This document shows, piece after piece, positions 45,401 through 53,038 of a DNA stretch of 64,000 bases. This DNA comes from Bradyrhizobium sp. CB82. GTDB lineage: Bacteria > Pseudomonadota > Alphaproteobacteria > Rhizobiales > Xanthobacteraceae. Position 1 is the first letter of the stretch, and the number at the start of each line of letters is the position of its first letter. Below the pieces are notes generated by a model, which saw only the letters and a program-made list of their open reading frames with translations, was not told the DNA's origin and did not search any database. Where the stretch lies: positions 1,054,001 to 1,118,000 of the forward strand of contig NZ_CP121650.1 of NCBI RefSeq assembly GCF_029714405.1, written 5' to 3'. The position numbers and the translations under genes are program-made.

Positions 45401-46139
45401 GAGCTGGCGCAAGGAGCAGCGCCGCGCTGAGCGCGGCTATCACCACGGCAATCTGAAGGAGGCGTTGCTCCAGGCGGCGCTGGGGCTGATCGCCGAGAAG
45501 GGCGCGGCCGGCTTCACCTTTGCAGATGCAGCGCGGATGGCCGGCGTCAGCCCGGCCGCACCCTACCGGCATTTTCGCGACCGCGACGAGCTGCTTTCCT
45601 CGATTGCCCAGCGCGGCTTCGAACAGTTCGAGGCGCGCCTGACCGCGGCCTGGGACGATGGCCGCCCGGACACCGTCACGGCGTTCGAGCGCGTCGGGAA
45701 AACCTATCTCGCCTTCGCGCGAGAAGAGCCCGCTTTCTATTCCGCGATGTTCGAATCCGGCCTGCCGGTCGACGCCAATCCGGCGCTGATGGCGGCGGGC
45801 GAGCGCGCTTTTGGCGTCATTCGCGCCGCCGCCGAGCGCCTCGCGGCGTTGACGCCGCCGGGCACGCCGCGGCCGCCGGCGATGATGATGGCGCTCCACA
45901 TCTGGTCGATGTCGCACGGCGTGGCCTCGCTGTTCTCCCGTGGCGATGCCGCGCGGCGCAAGCTGCCGATGTCGCCGGACGAACTGCTCGAGGCCGAAGT
46001 GCTGATCTATCTGCGCGGCCTCGGCTTCCCGATCGACCGCCGTCCGACGGCGAAAACCGCCGAGCCGCCGCCGGTGCCACCGGAGGCCTCCTCCGGTTCC
46101 GGCGGCTCGTCTGGTGGCCCCTGGGGCAGGCCGAAATAA
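45399..46139 (+). CDS. TetR/AcrR family regulator (TetR_C_25/WHG-domain type)
   Basis: The 246-residue product begins RAERGYHHGNLKEALLQAAL, then AGFTFADAARMAGVSPAAPY and RHFRDRDELLSSIAQRGFE, the HTH of the WHG subgroup. The ligand domain contains MMMALHIWSMSHGVASLFSR. The C-terminal 30 residues are Pro/Ser/Gly-rich. The transcript probably starts very near the ATG because the operator covers it. A matching operator lies in front of the next gene, so this regulator likely controls both itself and the DUF2852 gene. Confidence 0.92.
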   Translation: MSWRKEQRRAERGYHHGNLKEALLQAALGLIAEKGAAGFTFADAARMAGVSPAAPYRHFRDRDELLSSIAQRGFEQFEARLTAAWDDGRPDTVTAFERVGKTYLAFAREEPAFYSAMFESGLPVDANPALMAAGERAFGVIRAAAERLAALTPPGTPRPPAMMMALHIWSMSHGVASLFSRGDAARRKLPMSPDELLEAEVLIYLRGLGFPIDRRPTAKTAEPPPVPPEASSGSGGSSGGPWGRPK

Positions 46140-46179
46140 AGTTACGCAAATAAATTGGCCGGCCTGTCCGGCGGCCGGC

Positions 46180-46225
46180 TTGACAAAACCGCGGGATCGG
46201 CTAGCTATGTAAATGTTATTTACAT
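46180..46225 (+). promoter_or_regulatory. Promoter with perfect palindromic operator for the DUF2852 gene
   Basis: TTGACA (46180-46185), 16 bases and TAGCTA (46202-46207) form a -35/-10 pair. ATGTAAATGTTATTTACAT (46207-46225) is a perfect 8-bp palindrome around GTT starting at the last base of the -10. The same motif, less perfect, lies over the preceding tetR start. Repressor binding here would block polymerase. Confidence 0.75.
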
Positions 46226-46261
46226 TCACAACGGCGTGACTTGCCGTGATGGAGATGGGAA

Positions 46262-46753
46262 ATGGCCTACACCGCTGATGTCAATCGATGGCGCGGCCCC
46301 TCGGACGACCCCTACTACCGCCCCCACATGCTCGATACGCCCTGGCATCCCGGCTGGATCGCCGTGACCGTCCTCGGCTTCATCATCTGGTGGCCGATCG
46401 GGCTTGCCCTTCTCTTTTTCACACTCGGGAGCAGACGAATGATGTGCTGGAGCGGCCACGATCGCGATCGCTGGCAGAACAAGATGGAAAGGATGCAGTA
46501 CAAGATGGACCGCATGCGCGACCGCATGGAGCGCCGCGGCTTCGGCTTTGGCTTCGGCCCGCCGTCCTCCGGCAACCGCGCCTTCGACGAGTATCGCGCC
46601 GAGACGCTTCAGAGGCTCGAGGAAGAGCAGCGCGAGTTCAAGGATTTCCTGACGCGGCTTCGTCATGCCAAGGACAAGGAAGAGTTCGACCAGTTCATGG
46701 CGCAGCACAAGAGCCGTCCGTCGCCGCCGAACGAGCCGCCGCCGCAGGGCTGA
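46262..46753 (+). CDS. DUF2852 family membrane protein
   Basis: The 163-residue product has an N-terminal polar part, one membrane helix (WIAVTVLGFIIWWPIGLALL, FFTLG), then a basic, Met- and Arg-rich amphipathic stretch (DRWQNKMERMQYKMDRMRDR) and a long charged coil (ETLQRLEEEQREFKDFLTRL). That is the DUF2852 layout of alphaproteobacteria. Function is unknown. The shared operator with the adjacent TetR suggests an inducible envelope response. Confidence 0.88.
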   Translation: MAYTADVNRWRGPSDDPYYRPHMLDTPWHPGWIAVTVLGFIIWWPIGLALLFFTLGSRRMMCWSGHDRDRWQNKMERMQYKMDRMRDRMERRGFGFGFGPPSSGNRAFDEYRAETLQRLEEEQREFKDFLTRLRHAKDKEEFDQFMAQHKSRPSPPNEPPPQG

Positions 46754-46754
46754 T

Positions 46755-46806
46755 CTGAGCATGATCCGGAAAAGTGGGCCCCGGTTTTCCGACAAGATCA
46801 TGCTCA
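46755..46806. repeat. Dispersed repeat, family B (second half only)
   Basis: TGAGCATGATCCGGAAAAG and CGACAAGATCATGCTCA form a long stem interrupted by GTGGGCCCCGGTTTTC. The same stem occurs near 8550-8602 and, partly, 60940-60961. It starts two bases after the DUF2852 stop and may terminate it. Confidence 0.75.
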
Positions 46807-46986
46807 ACTGAAAGTCATCTACCTCAGGCCTTCAGGCGCATGCCCCCAAAGTCCTGATGGCCTCCCGAGCCGCCCGCCTGCGCACCCGCAAGCGGGCGGT
46901 TTGCTATGCGAGCCTGCTGGCAGCTCGTTGCGGACATCCTATACTCATCGATCGAAACCACGCGGGCATTAGGACCGGAGGCGGCG

Positions 46987-47182
46987 ATGGCGGAAGCTGC
47001 GATCGTATCGAGCGGCAGTTTCTGGCGGACGATCCGTGACGAGGCCCAACGCGCCGCCACGGCCGGTTGGCGATTTCGCCAAGATCGGCGCCGCGTCGGT
47101 TGTTACCTGTGATGTACCGGACGGCTGTACCGCGGTCGGCAATCCCGCGCGGTTGACCAACTCCCCGGAGCAAGCCGCCTGA
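46987..47182 (+). pseudogene. cysE: Internally deleted serine acetyltransferase (cysE) remnant
   Basis: An ATG at 46987 with GGAGG nine bases before it begins a CysE-like N-terminus, SGSFWRTIRDEAQRAA. About 15 bases later, in a different frame, the sequence reads VGDFAKIGAASVVTCDVP, then GCTAVGNPARLTN and a stop at 47182. This is the C-terminal left-handed-helix end of CysE. About 200 central codons have been lost between 47053 and 47066. The control signals at the start still look good, but the product would be short and nonfunctional. Confidence 0.7.
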
Positions 47183-47200
47183 TCGTCGCCCCGATCGGGG

Positions 47201-47710
47201 CTATCTCGCGCGCCCCGAAGACGCAGCCGCGCGCGCCGCGAGCTCCTCGGCCATGCCTTCCGCCGCGCCGGGCCCGGCGTGCACGTGGACCTCCTTCGCA
47301 ACGATCGGCTCGCCGCATTCGGAGCAGACCAGCACCGGATCGAACATCTTGCCGCAGCTCTTGTGCTCGTGAAGCATGGGGCGGCCGCGCTCATCGACCA
47401 TGTGAGTGTCACCCCAATGCACGATCGCCATCACCACCGGATAGAGATCCAGTCCCTTCTGGGTGAGGATATACTCATGGCGCGTCGGGCTCTCCTGATA
47501 GGGCGAGCGCCTGAGCACGCCGAACCGGACGAGCTTCTTCAGGCGATCGGCGAGGATGTGCCGGGTGACCCCGAGCCGGGACTGAAACTCCTCGAACCGG
47601 CGTACGCGCAAGAAGCAGTCGCGCAGGATCAGCAGACTCCAGCGGTCGCCGATTACGGCCACCGTCCTGGCGACCGAGCACTGTTCCTGCTCAAGCGAAT
47701 CCCATCGCAT
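47201..47710 (-). CDS. HxlR family transcriptional regulator
   Basis: ATG 47710 (MRWDSLEQEQCSVARTVAVI) gives 169 residues with the HxlR winged helix: CSVARTVAVIGDRWSLLILR, FEEFQSRLGVTRHILADRL and SPTRHEYILTQKGLDL. The N-terminal Cys is in the position used for redox or electrophile sensing in this family. An additional C-terminal segment has KSCGKMFDPVLVCSECGEPI, four Cys that could bind zinc. An in-frame ATG at 47812 is possible but not needed. It is divergent from an SDR gene. Confidence 0.88.
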   Translation of the reverse strand: MRWDSLEQEQCSVARTVAVIGDRWSLLILRDCFLRVRRFEEFQSRLGVTRHILADRLKKLVRFGVLRRSPYQESPTRHEYILTQKGLDLYPVVMAIVHWGDTHMVDERGRPMLHEHKSCGKMFDPVLVCSECGEPIVAKEVHVHAGPGAAEGMAEELAARAAASSGRAR

Positions 47711-47766
47711 TCGTCCGGCCCCGAAACGGCTGAATTCCCAACGCCTTCGTGGGACGACAATACAAA

Positions 47767-47859
47767 ATTCCAAAATGGAATGAAAGCGCCTGACGAGGCG
47801 ACCACTTGCCATATCTAGGCGTAAGCCGCGAACTTTTATATAGTTCTATTTTAGAACTA
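47767..47859. promoter_or_regulatory. Two perfect palindromes between the HxlR and SDR genes
   Basis: ATTCCAAAATGGAAT (47767-47781) is a perfect 6-bp palindrome about AAA. TAGTTCTATTTTAGAACTA (47841-47859) is a perfect 8-bp palindrome about TTT. Both have the A/T-rich centre of HxlR-type operators (compare the TACT-N7-AGTA type for YodB). They are spaced 75 bases apart and lie in front of the two divergent genes. Confidence 0.65.
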
Positions 47860-47906
47860 GAGCACGTCAGTGGCGACTTGGGCTCCAAACTCTGCGGGAG
47901 GATGCG

Positions 47907-48617
47907 ATGAAGACGGCGATCGTGATCGGTGTGGGCCCGGACCGCGGGCTCGGGGCCCAGCTGTGCAAGCGGTTTGCTGCGGACGGGCTCAAGGTGATCG
48001 TAGCGGGGCGGACCTCTTCCGCGCTCGAGGCAGTTGTGAACGACGTTGAAAAATCGGGAGGACAGGCCGTTCCCTTTGTCGCCGATGCAACCAAGGAGAG
48101 CGACGTTGCCGCGCTGTTCGATGCGGCCGGCAGCGAGGTCGATCTTGCGATCTACAACGCTGGCAACAACACGCCCGGCAGGATCATCGAGATGGAGGCC
48201 GACTATTTCGAGAACGCCTGGCGCGTCGTCTGCTTCGGCGGCTTCCTGTTCGGCCGCGAGGCGGTGCGCCGCATGGCGCCGAACAAGACCGGCACGCTGC
48301 TCTTCACCGGCGCCAGCGCCTCGCTGCGCGGGCGCTCCGGCTTTGGCGCTTTCAATTCCGCCAAGGCCGGCTTGCGCACGCTCGCGCAGGCGATGGCCAA
48401 GGAATATGCGCCTGACGGCATCCACGTCGGTCATGTCGTGGTCGACGGTGCGATCGCCGGCGACAAAATCATGAACCGCTTTCCCGATGCTGCGAGCCGG
48501 CAGGACAGCCTGATCAGCATCGAGGGCATCGTCGATGGCTTCGCCTTCCTCTACCACCAGCCCGAACGCGCCTGGTCGTTCGAGCTCGACGTGCGGACGT
48601 CGAAGGAGAAGTGGTGA
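47907..48617 (+). CDS. SDR family protein with Phe replacing the catalytic Tyr
   Basis: The 236-residue product has the cofactor loop AIVIGVGPDRGLGAQLCKRF, the NAG at 84-86 (LAIYNAGNNTPG) and the active Ser137 in FTGASASLRG. At the YxxxK site the sequence is F149-N-S-A-K153, so the catalytic Tyr hydroxyl is missing. The product may bind NAD(P) without normal carbonyl reduction, or belong to a subgroup with another mechanism. The start ATG 47907 follows GGGAGGATGC. It is divergent from hxlR and likely its target. Confidence 0.85.
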   Translation: MKTAIVIGVGPDRGLGAQLCKRFAADGLKVIVAGRTSSALEAVVNDVEKSGGQAVPFVADATKESDVAALFDAAGSEVDLAIYNAGNNTPGRIIEMEADYFENAWRVVCFGGFLFGREAVRRMAPNKTGTLLFTGASASLRGRSGFGAFNSAKAGLRTLAQAMAKEYAPDGIHVGHVVVDGAIAGDKIMNRFPDAASRQDSLISIEGIVDGFAFLYHQPERAWSFELDVRTSKEKW

Positions 48618-48640
48618 GGCCTTGTCCCTTGCCTCGCCAG

Positions 48641-48783
48641 TCAGGCGGCAGCATTGTTCTTGATGGCTCCGATGATCGCGGTGAGAATCGCACCGCCGGC
48701 ACCACCTGCGACGACTTGTGACACGACGCCACCAACGCTCAATTTTGCAGATTGTGCTGCGGCCAGGTTTTGTTGCCAAAGAA
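48641..48783 (-). pseudogene. C-terminal remnant of an unidentified small protein
   Basis: On the minus strand LLWQQNLAAAQSAKLSVGGV is followed by VSQVVAGGAGGAILTAIIGA and IKNNAAA then a stop at 48641. The Gly/Ala-rich hydrophobic end resembles a glycine-zipper helix. The frame continues upstream only into the hairpin at 48783-48814 and no start is available, so the 5' part appears to be lost. I do not recognise the parent protein. Confidence 0.4.
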
Positions 48784-48814
48784 GGGTGGGTTACGCCTTC
48801 GGCTAACCCACCCT
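48783..48814 (-). terminator. Hairpin downstream of ggt
   Basis: AGGGTGGGTTA pairs perfectly with TAACCCACCCT over CGCCTTCGGC, which itself can pair. It lies ten bases after the ggt stop, and TTCTTT follows on the minus strand. It likely acts as terminator for ggt, although the same hairpin type is a common intergenic repeat. Confidence 0.6.
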
Positions 48815-48823
48815 GCAGGGCTC

Positions 48824-50539
48824 TCAATACCCGGCGGCCAGCCCCGTATTGCGGCGAGGATCGTTGGCGCCATAGTAACGGTTGTTGCCGACCGGCTTGC
48901 CGTTCAGCGATGGCGCACCAACGATGATGACCGCCAGATGGTTGGCCGGCTGCGGTGGGCCGAACTTGTGGCCCATGCCCTCCAAAATCTTCTGCGTGTC
49001 CGGCGACAGCGCAAATCTCTCGACGTTGGTGAGGTCCGGCAGCCATTGCTGGTGGATGCGCGGCATGTCGACGGCTTCCTGCGCGTTCATGTCGTAATCG
49101 ATCGCGTTGATCATGGTCTGCAAGACGGCCGTGATGATGCGGCTGCCGCCGGGCGTGCCCACCACCATGACGGTCTTGCCGTCTTTGGTGACAATGGTCG
49201 GGCTCATCGAGGACAGCGGCCGCTTGCCGGGAGCGATGGAATTGGTCTCGCCCTGCACCAGGCCATATAGGTTCGGCACGCCGACCTTGGCGGTGAAGTC
49301 GTCCATTTCATCGTTCAGCAGGATGCCGGTCTTGGCCGCCGTCACCTTGGCGCCGAACCAGTCGTTCAGCGTGTACGTCACCGAGACCGCGTTGCCGTCC
49401 TTGTCCGCGATTGAATAGTGCGTGGTGTTGCTGCCCTCATGCGGCGCGACGCCCGGCTTGATGTCCTTGGAGACGCCAGCCTTGTTCGGATCGATCACGG
49501 CGCGAATCCTGGTCGCGTAGTTCTTGTCGAGCAGACGGTCGAGCGGGTTCTTCACGAAGTCCGGATCGCCGAGGTAGCTGTTGCGATCCACGTAAGCGTG
49601 GCGCATGGCTTCGATCTGGACGTGCACAGCCTGCGCGGAGTGGTAGCCCAGCTCCTTCAGCGGATAGCCCTCCAGGATATTTAGGATCTCGCAGATGACG
49701 ACGCCGCCCGAACTCGGCGGCGGCGCGGAGATCACGTGGTAGCCGCGATAGTCGCATTCGACGGGCGCGAGCTCGCGCGTCTTGTAGTTGTCGAGGTCGT
49801 CCTGCGTCAGCATGCCTTTGCCCGACTGGCTCGAGGCCACGATGGCGCCGCCGACCCAGCCCTTGTAGAAGCCGTCGGTGCCTTTGCTGCTGATCTCCCG
49901 CAGGGTCTTGGCGAGCTCCGACTGCACCAGCTTCTCACCCACCTGGAATGGCTGACCGTTGTTGAGGAAGATTGCGCTGGAGACAGGATCGTCCTGAAAA
50001 TCCTTGGTGGCTGTACGCAATAAGTCGATATCGCCCTGCTCAAGCACAAAACCCTGCTCGGCGATCTGGATCGCTGGGGCGAGCAGATCGGCGCGCTTCA
50101 TGGTGCCGTACTTTTCGCGCGCATATTCCATGCCCGAGACTGATCCGGGAACGCCCACGGCCAGGTGTCCCTTGGTCGAGATGCCCTTGATGACGTTGCC
50201 GTCCTTGTCGAGATACATGTTGGCAGTCGCGCCCTTGGGCGCCGTCTCGCGGAAATCGAGGAAGGTCTTGCGGCCGTCGGCGAGATTGATCGTCATGAAG
50301 CCGCCGCCGCCGAGATTGCCGGCTGCCGGATAGACCACTGCCAATGCGTAGCCGACAGCGACTGCCGCATCGACGGCATTGCCGCCGCGCTTGAGCACGT
50401 CCACGCCCACTTGTGTCGCCAGATGCTGCGCGGACACCACCATGCCGTTTTCCGCGGTGACCGGCGCGACCGACGCCGCGCGCGCCGGGCCGAACGTCGT
50501 GAGGCTGATTGATACGATCGCGGTGGCGATCCACCGCAT
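48824..50539 (-). CDS. ggt: Gamma-glutamyltranspeptidase
   Basis: Start at ATG 50539 gives 571 residues with a Sec leader (IATAIVSISLTTFGPARAAS). The substrate-binding LDFRETAPKGA is present. The autoprocessing/catalytic Thr372 is in EGSNTTHYSIADKDG, so the precursor would split before Thr372. The small subunit has SMSPTIVTKDG and VGTPGGSRIITAV. It hydrolyses gamma-glutamyl bonds such as that in glutathione, in the periplasm. A longer frame begins at 50662 but lacks a leader start. It is convergent with the SDR region. Confidence 0.95.
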   Translation of the reverse strand: MRWIATAIVSISLTTFGPARAASVAPVTAENGMVVSAQHLATQVGVDVLKRGGNAVDAAVAVGYALAVVYPAAGNLGGGGFMTINLADGRKTFLDFRETAPKGATANMYLDKDGNVIKGISTKGHLAVGVPGSVSGMEYAREKYGTMKRADLLAPAIQIAEQGFVLEQGDIDLLRTATKDFQDDPVSSAIFLNNGQPFQVGEKLVQSELAKTLREISSKGTDGFYKGWVGGAIVASSQSGKGMLTQDDLDNYKTRELAPVECDYRGYHVISAPPPSSGGVVICEILNILEGYPLKELGYHSAQAVHVQIEAMRHAYVDRNSYLGDPDFVKNPLDRLLDKNYATRIRAVIDPNKAGVSKDIKPGVAPHEGSNTTHYSIADKDGNAVSVTYTLNDWFGAKVTAAKTGILLNDEMDDFTAKVGVPNLYGLVQGETNSIAPGKRPLSSMSPTIVTKDGKTVMVVGTPGGSRIITAVLQTMINAIDYDMNAQEAVDMPRIHQQWLPDLTNVERFALSPDTQKILEGMGHKFGPPQPANHLAVIIVGAPSLNGKPVGNNRYYGANDPRRNTGLAAGY

Positions 50540-50692
50540 CTTTCGTCCTGGATTTTGCAAGGGGAACTCCTTGGGGAGGGCCGGCGATCCCGGCACATGT
50601 TGTTGTCCGCCAAGAGAGCCTAGCAGGGCGGAGGCGCGCGCACCATCGACCTTGAAATTCAACGAGCGATCCGGGAGCGTAACGCCGCGAGG

Positions 50693-51216
50693 CTACTTGG
50701 TCTCGCTTGGAAATTCGCTTGGCGTCACCCAAAAGCCGAAGCCGCAGAGATCGAAGGGCCTGCGCCACTTGTCGATATCGGCCCCCGGCAGCCGATAATT
50801 CGCCTCGCCGGCCACGATCGTAAATCCCGATTTGGATTCGCTCACGTCGAGCAGGCGGGACTCGAATTCCTGCCATCGCTTGCCATAGACTCGCTCATCG
50901 TTTTTGCCGTAGCCGAGATAGCTCTGGTAGAAATTGGCCGCCGAGTTTTCGGCCGGCGGGACGTATTCGCCGGCGAGATTGATGTTGTTCTTTCCGGCGG
51001 CGCGCGTGAGGCGCGCCTTGCCATCCGTCTTCGCTTGTGCCGGGTGCTTGATGAGCAGGGGGAATCCGCGGCCACACGCGAGCTCGAACACGATCTTGCC
51101 GTCCACGACATAGGCGAGGATGTGCCCGTCATTTCTCTCCAGCGTCCGGCCTGCGCGGTCGGGGCCGCCGTGACGCATGCGACGACGATGGCGGCAGCCA
51201 GTTGCGCGGTCCTCAT
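50693..51216 (-). pseudogene. Frameshifted secreted hypothetical protein
   Basis: ATG 51216 after CGAGGAG starts a Sec leader (RTAQLAAAIVVACVTAAPTAQAG). Within a few codons (near 51145) the reading shifts by one base, and the mature protein continues in another frame: LERNDGHILAYVVDGKIVFE, FPLLIKHPAQAKTDGK and YQSYLGYGKNDERVYGKRW, ending KWRRPFDLCGFGFWVTPSEF. The second frame is long and clearly protein-like, so the two parts belong together. The shift is either a real mutation or a sequencing error. I do not recognise a family. Confidence 0.65.
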
Positions 51217-51231
51217 CTCTCCTCGGAGCAA

Positions 51232-51812
51232 TATTCAATTCGGCTCGGCCACGAGCGGTTTGAGCGCGTTGGGATCGAGCCCGGACAACGATAGGTTGGG
51301 CGGTGTGACGCTGTTTGGTGCGCCGTGCGGGCGAATGGTTCAGCGAAGGGGCGTTACGAGCACAATGAAGCAATCCGGAATTCATTGCCGGCAAGGTGCA
51401 TCAGTTGTTGGCGGTGCAAGGGGCTGTCACCGATCGGGGGGTTCCTGTGTGCCCCTCCCTGGCCTCACGGGGAGGGGATGCAGTTCCGTTCGGCCGTCAG
51501 GGCAATTCGTCCCCCGGCGAAGCCGGCAAACCCCTGGCCCGCCTGCCTTTCCGGCCGCCAAATTCGGCTGCGGTAACCCAGCATTAACCATCGTTGGCGT
51601 CTGGTAAAAGGCGGAAAGTCGCGCTCGAGGCCCTTAGTTTTGACATCTTGGCAGGGAAAGCAGACGGCCGGCTTCGGACAGGCCGCTGCAATCCAAAAAG
51701 ACAAGGCTTTGCGCAGGCTTGGCAGGTGCGCGCGACCCGCGCGGCTTTGGGGAACCGGCGGCCATTTTGCGCGCCGGGGACATGGAACGATCGCCTTGAG
51801 AGGATACCGCTT
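51232..51812. other. Long intergenic region upstream of tolQ
   Basis: These 580 bases contain a hairpin CCCCTCCC...GGGGAGGGG (about 51452-51476) and a possible -35 TTGACA at 51640. There is no ORF with a ribosome binding site other than tolQ. It includes the right boundary of the accessory block and the tol promoter. No gene is supported here. Confidence 0.5.
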
Positions 51813-52529
51813 ATGAATCCGGCCGACGTCGCTCAGTCAGCACTTCCGGTTGCTGCGTCCGCCGACGTGTCGCTGATCGCGCTGTTCTGGCAGGCTCACT
51901 GGATCGTGAAGGCGGTCATGCTCGGGCTGTTGTCCTGCTCGGTCTGGGTCTGGGCGATCGCGATCGACAAGATCTTTCTTTACGCGCGCACCCGTCGCTC
52001 GATGGATCGTTTCGAGCAGGCGTTCTGGTCCGGCGAATCGATCGAGGAGCTCTATCGCACGCTCTCGACCAAGCCGACCCATTCGATGGCGGCCTGCTTC
52101 GTCGCGGCGATGCGCGAATGGAAGCGCTCCTTTGAAAGCCATGCGCGCTCGGTCGCCGGCCTTCAGATGCGCATCGAAAAGGTGATGAACGTCTCGATCG
52201 CCCGAGAGGTCGAACGGCTGGAGCGCCGCCTGCTGGTGCTCGCGACCGTCGGCTCCGCCGGCCCCTTCGTCGGCCTGTTCGGCACCGTCTGGGGCATCAT
52301 GTCGAGCTTCCAGTCGATCGCAGCGTCGAAAAATACCTCGCTGGCGGTGGTGGCCCCCGGCATCGCGGAGGCGCTGTTTGCGACCGCAATCGGCCTTATC
52401 GCCGCCATTCCTGCCACTATTTTCTACAATAAGTTCACCTCCGAGGTGAACCGGCAGGCCCAGCGGCTCGAGGGCTTCGCGGATGAATTTTCAGCCATCC
52501 TGTCCCGTCAGATCGACGAGCGGGGCTAA
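51813..52529 (+). CDS. tolQ: Tol-Pal system proton channel TolQ
   Basis: Start at ATG 51813 gives 238 residues with three membrane segments: WIVKAVMLGLLSCSVWVWAI, then LLVLATVGSAGPFVGLFGTV followed by WGIMSSFQSIA, and VVAPGIAEALFATAIGLIAA. The TVGSAGPFVGLFGTVWGIM stretch is the TolQ/ExbB signature with its conserved Thr and Pro. Five copies around TolR make a proton-driven inner-membrane motor. The gene starts the tolQRAB cluster; the usual upstream neighbour ybgC is far away. Confidence 0.95.
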   Translation: MNPADVAQSALPVAASADVSLIALFWQAHWIVKAVMLGLLSCSVWVWAIAIDKIFLYARTRRSMDRFEQAFWSGESIEELYRTLSTKPTHSMAACFVAAMREWKRSFESHARSVAGLQMRIEKVMNVSIAREVERLERRLLVLATVGSAGPFVGLFGTVWGIMSSFQSIAASKNTSLAVVAPGIAEALFATAIGLIAAIPATIFYNKFTSEVNRQAQRLEGFADEFSAILSRQIDERG

Positions 52530-52570
52530 CGGACGGTGATAGTTGTGAAGACGACCGTGGGCTTTAGATC

Positions 52571-53038
52571 ATGGCCATGAACGTAGCCAGTTCGTCCGGT
52601 GGCGGCGGCCGCCGCAGCCGGCGCAAATCGGTCATGGCCGAAATCAACGTCACGCCGATGGTCGACGTTATGCTGGTGCTGCTGATCATCTTCATGGTCG
52701 CGGCGCCGCTCATGACGTCGAATATCGACATCGATCTGCCGATCGCCGACGGCGGCAAGTCGATCTCCTCGAATGCGCCGCCCTTGACGCTATCGGTGAA
52801 GCGGACGACCGGCGGCTGCAATTCGAACGTGGAATTGTATCTCGGCGACAGCCCGATCTCGGCAACCGATCTTCAGTCCAAGATCGAGGCGATCAAGGAC
52901 ACGCGGTCCGACGCCGACCGGGTCGTCTATCTCCGCGGTGACAAGGATGTCTGCTACACCGACATGATGAAGCTGCTGGGGCAGGTGCGGGCCGCCGGCT
53001 TCAAGGCCAATATCGTGATTATCCCGGAGCAGGGATGA
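52571..53038 (+). CDS. tolR: Tol-Pal system protein TolR
   Basis: The 155-residue product has a basic N-terminus (GGGGRRSRRKSVMAEINVTP), one membrane helix with the proton-accepting Asp in MVDVMLVLLIIFMVAAPLM, then a periplasmic domain ending [20 protein letters not shown]. It follows tolQ by 41 bases and overlaps tolA by four (ATGA). Within the domain, CNSNVELYLGD and KDVCYTDMM hold two Cys that could form a disulphide. Confidence 0.94.
   Translation: MAMNVASSSGGGGRRSRRKSVMAEINVTPMVDVMLVLLIIFMVAAPLMTSNIDIDLPIADGGKSISSNAPPLTLSVKRTTGGCNSNVELYLGDSPISATDLQSKIEAIKDTRSDADRVVYLRGDKDVCYTDMMKLLGQVRAAGFKANIVIIPEQG

Noticed and set aside
25871..51812. Genomic island with a defined integration site
   Set aside because: Despite the accessory content, no tRNA, integrase or flanking direct repeats were found, so only an insertion-prone block is claimed.
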